Position numbers and translations under genes: made by a program. Source: an uncultured Oscillibacter sp. (lineage in GTDB: Bacteria; Bacillota; Clostridia; Oscillospirales; Oscillospiraceae). From it: a DNA stretch of 7,782 bases. Positions 5,466-7,782 of the stretch are shown piece by piece. The DNA is taken from assembly GCA_905236835.1 (NCBI GenBank), contig CAJOQY010000238.1, positions 1 through 7,782 of the forward strand, read 5' to 3'. Each line of letters opens with the position of its first letter. The first letter of the stretch is position 1. The notes beneath the pieces are model-generated. The model made no database searches. It was not told where the DNA came from and saw nothing but the letters and a program-made list of their open reading frames with translations.

Positions 5466-7782
5466 AGCGGAATCACGGCGCTGATCGCGTCGCTGTCCCC
5501 GTCCTCCGTGACATGGATTTTCACGTCTCCGCTGCCGTCCGCGCGGACAATCGCCAACGCCTCGCCGTAATAAGTGTCCGTCGTGTCATCCGTGTAATTG
5601 CCGCTTACATACGCGTTCGCGCTTCCAAGTCCCAATAATTTCCCGTTTTCGACGGATACTTTTAATTTATGCCGTTCCATCGGCGTCCAAATGCCGTTTA
5701 TATCCGTATAGCGCAGACGGACAAAGCCCAATCCGTCCGGCTGAATATCATCTTTTTCCGGCAGAATATGCAATACCGCGCTTTCCCCGGCGGATTCCAG
5801 CGTCTGACGGCCTATGATATTCCGTCTTGTGTCATACGCGATCGCCGTTAATTTCCCGTGTTCATACGGCGCGTGAAACAGCGTCCGACAGGTTTTACTC
5901 GCTTTCTTGCGGCTGATAATGCGTCCGTTTAACCGCAATTCGATCAAATCCGCTCTGGCGTATACTTCGATGGCCGCGGTTTTATTTTCACAGTCCGTCC
6001 ATGACCAGCTTTCTATAGCCCTTGTGAGCGTCCATCCGGTCAGGCCCGGGTTGTCGTCCCGGTCCACGGGCCGGACGGCGATATAAGGCCCGTTTTCCAG
6101 CCCCAGCGCCACGCGCGTATAAGCCGCCTCCGCGCGGGGTTTGCCGGTTATATCAATTCTTCCGTTGCCGCCGGTCATCTGCGTTTCGGGGGATTTTAAT
6201 TTATAATCCCCGTATTCCGGCGCGCCCATGCCGGTTTCCCCGATATAATCCATGCCCGACCAGACAAAATCGCCGATAATCCGCGGGTGATCCCGCGCCA
6301 GTTCCCAGAACAGCCACGCGTCTTTACAGAACGTCTCGGAGCCTAATATAAAACGCTCCGGATATTTTTTTATATCATGCAAATAACGCCAGATTCCGTA
6401 ATTATAACCGGCAATGTCCATATTGGCATACGCGCCTCTGGTTTTCACGTCGCACGGATACAGCGTCGCGCAGAATTTCATAAACTTATCGCCCATCAGA
6501 CAGGCCATTTGATTATAAAATTCGCTTCCAACCGCTTTCTTTTTCCCCTTGCCCGCTTTCGCCGATTCTTTTTCGGCTTTTTTATCGCTGTAAAACCCAA
6601 GTCCCATCGAGCTTAATAAATTAAAAAATATATTAATCCCGCAGGTGACGGGCCGGGTATTGTCTAAATTGCGCAAATATTCCGTCATTTCGCCGGTGAA
6701 TTTAATTCCCTCTTCGCGCGCCGTCTCCGCCACTTCGTTTCCGGTGGAATACATGATCACGCATGGATGATTATAATCTTTTTCCACCATGTCCGTTAAA
6801 TCCCGCCGCCACCAGTCTTTTAAATAATTCGCGTAATCATATTTCGTCTTGCGCATGGTCCACGCGTCCGCGTATTCGTCCATGACAAGCATACCGATTT
6901 TATCGCAGGCGTCCAAAAACGCTTTGGAACACGGATTATGCGCGCTTCTTAACGCGTTATAGCCGTTTTGCTTATGCAAAATCACTTTCCGTTCTTCCGC
7001 TTCCGGGAACGCGCACGCGCCCAGCAGGCCATTATCATGATGTACGCACGCGCCCCGCAAAATCACGCGTTTTCCGTTGATGGTCAATCCGCGCTTCGTA
7101 TCCCACGCCAGACCGCGAATCCCGAACGATTCTTCTATTATATCATCATCCACCGTCACGCGGGCCGTATATAAATTAGGCTTTTCCACGTCCCATAATT
7201 TCGCGTCCGGTATAATAAACTCAAAACGCGCGTGACGCTCCTCCGTCATTCGCTTGTCAGATAAAATAATATCCATCCCGTCCAGAATTTTCACTTTCAC
7301 TTCGCCCGGTTCGGATATTTTTACATCCACCGCGATTTTGCCTTTTTGATAATCCAGCGTCGTGATTTTCACGCCGTTGATTAAAACATACCGCTTTTCG
7401 CCCGTCCACAGCCAGACCGGACGATAAATCCCCGTGCCTGTATACCATCTGCTGTTGGGCTGATCGGCGTTGCGGGCAATCACGCGGATTTCGTTTTCCG
7501 CGCCGTAATTTAAATATTCATTCGCGCTGACCTGAAAATCCGTATAACCATAAGGCCGGAACGCGGCTTTTTTGTCGTTTATATAAACTTCCGCGTTGTG
7601 ATATACGCCCTCAAATTCAAATATAATCTCCTGATTTTTCCAGTCCTCCGGGACGGCGAATGTTTTGCTATACTCATAATCGCCGCCGATATACCAGCCA
7701 ATATTGCCCTCGCCCTTGCTTTCCGGCGCGCGCGGCTCGGACAACATCGCGTCATGGGGGAGATTAATTTTTTCCGGCTCCG
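5456..7782 (-). CDS. Glycoside hydrolase family 2 (beta-galactosidase-like), N-terminus beyond window
   Basis: The frame is open to the right edge. The ATG at 7745-7747 is internal, because the 11 in-frame codons before it read EPEKINLPHDA, which belongs to the conserved GH2 sugar-binding domain; roughly 30-40 residues are probably missing. Numbering from that Met: jelly-roll sugar-binding domain to about 120 (WYTGTGIYRPVWL at 101-113), Ig-like domain about 120-215, and TIM barrel about 216-505 with RGACVHHD (231-238) and RSAHNP (267-272). The acid/base is Glu338 in GNE and the nucleophile is Glu471 in GSE. A DUF4982-type domain (about 565-640) and a GH2 C-terminal domain (about 665-755) follow. 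A Lys-rich insert (389-405) interrupts the barrel. This subgroup hydrolyses beta-linked galactosides or related sugars; exact specificity is not shown. It is probably cytoplasmic, given the adjacent symporter, but a signal peptide could lie outside the window. It ends 107 bases ahead of the symporter gene, within a 12-base repeat. Confidence 0.93.
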   Translation of the reverse strand, partial: EPEKINLPHDAMLSEPRAPESKGEGNIGWYIGGDYEYSKTFAVPEDWKNQEIIFEFEGVYHNAEVYINDKKAAFRPYGYTDFQVSANEYLNYGAENEIRVIARNADQPNSRWYTGTGIYRPVWLWTGEKRYVLINGVKITTLDYQKGKIAVDVKISEPGEVKVKILDGMDIILSDKRMTEERHARFEFIIPDAKLWDVEKPNLYTARVTVDDDIIEESFGIRGLAWDTKRGLTINGKRVILRGACVHHDNGLLGACAFPEAEERKVILHKQNGYNALRSAHNPCSKAFLDACDKIGMLVMDEYADAWTMRKTKYDYANYLKDWWRRDLTDMVEKDYNHPCVIMYSTGNEVAETAREEGIKFTGEMTEYLRNLDNTRPVTCGINIFFNLLSSMGLGFYSDKKAEKESAKAGKGKKKAVGSEFYNQMACLMGDKFMKFCATLYPCDVKTRGAYANMDIAGYNYGIWRYLHDIKKYPERFILGSETFCKDAWLFWELARDHPRIIGDFVWSGMDYIGETGMGAPEYGDYKLKSPETQMTGGNGRIDITGKPRAEAAYTRVALGLENGPYIAVRPVDRDDNPGLTGWTLTRAIESWSWTDCENKTAAIEVYARADLIELRLNGRIISRKKASKTCRTLFHAPYEHGKLTAIAYDTRRNIIGRQTLESAGESAVLHILPEKDDIQPDGLGFVRLRYTDINGIWTPMERHKLKVSVENGKLLGLGSANAYVSGNYTDDTTDTYYGEALAIVRADGSGDVKIHVTEDGDSDAISAVIPLAK

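Noticed and set aside
5057..5638. Plus-strand frame 5057-5638 crossing the 12-base array.
   Set aside because: It spans two genes and the repeat, which yields only a YFIRYLIRYFAC-type periodic peptide with no known pattern.
7745..7747. ATG as the start of the GH2 protein.
   Set aside because: The preceding in-frame codons to the window edge encode INLPHDA, a conserved GH2 segment, so the true start is beyond 7782.

Overview
The window reads as an accessory carbohydrate-use region from an anaerobic, probably gut-associated Firmicute (Clostridia-like); this placement is inference. It rests on a two-domain rubrerythrin, a GH2 enzyme paired with a GPH-type sugar symporter, Shine-Dalgarno-led genes with short intergenic gaps, and a secreted protein whose signal peptide, bacterial Ig-like domains and chitobiase-type C-terminal domain are typical of Gram-positive surface proteins. 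No tRNA, rRNA, CRISPR array, transposase or integrase was seen.

All five genes lie on the minus strand, so transcription runs from high to low coordinates. In transcription order: a GH2 glycoside hydrolase cut by the right edge (5456-7782), a GPH/MelB-type symporter (3804-5348), a membrane-anchored alpha/beta-hydrolase esterase (2683-3738), a rubrerythrin (1977-2597) followed by a hairpin terminator (1914-1951), a 771-base gene-free stretch (1206-1976), and the first 401 codons of a secreted Ig-like/CHB_HEX surface protein cut by the left edge (1-1205).

The first three genes make a compact Gram-positive glycan-use cassette: the esterase probably strips acyl groups at the cell surface, the symporter imports the sugar, and the GH2 enzyme cleaves it, probably in the cytoplasm. 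The rubrerythrin looks like a stress gene downstream of that cassette, perhaps with its own control through paired dyads at 2620-2656. The surface protein seems to be a separate unit with its own promoter (TATAAT at 1324-1329) and three TTACA direct repeats exactly 11 bases apart that resemble a Pho box.

The most unusual property lies between the genes. Each of the four intergenic gaps holds its own, mutually unrelated short repeat: 12-base units (5364-5465), a 16-base unit twice (3753-3784), a 15-base unit twice (2620-2651), and a 10-base array followed by a 6-base array (1582-1720 and 1739-1834). In the decamer array nearly all differences between full-length units are transitions, so a pyrimidine-purine alternation is kept. 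The 12-base array carries the stop codon of the GH2 gene and a series of two-codon AUG-to-stop reading frames just ahead of the symporter.
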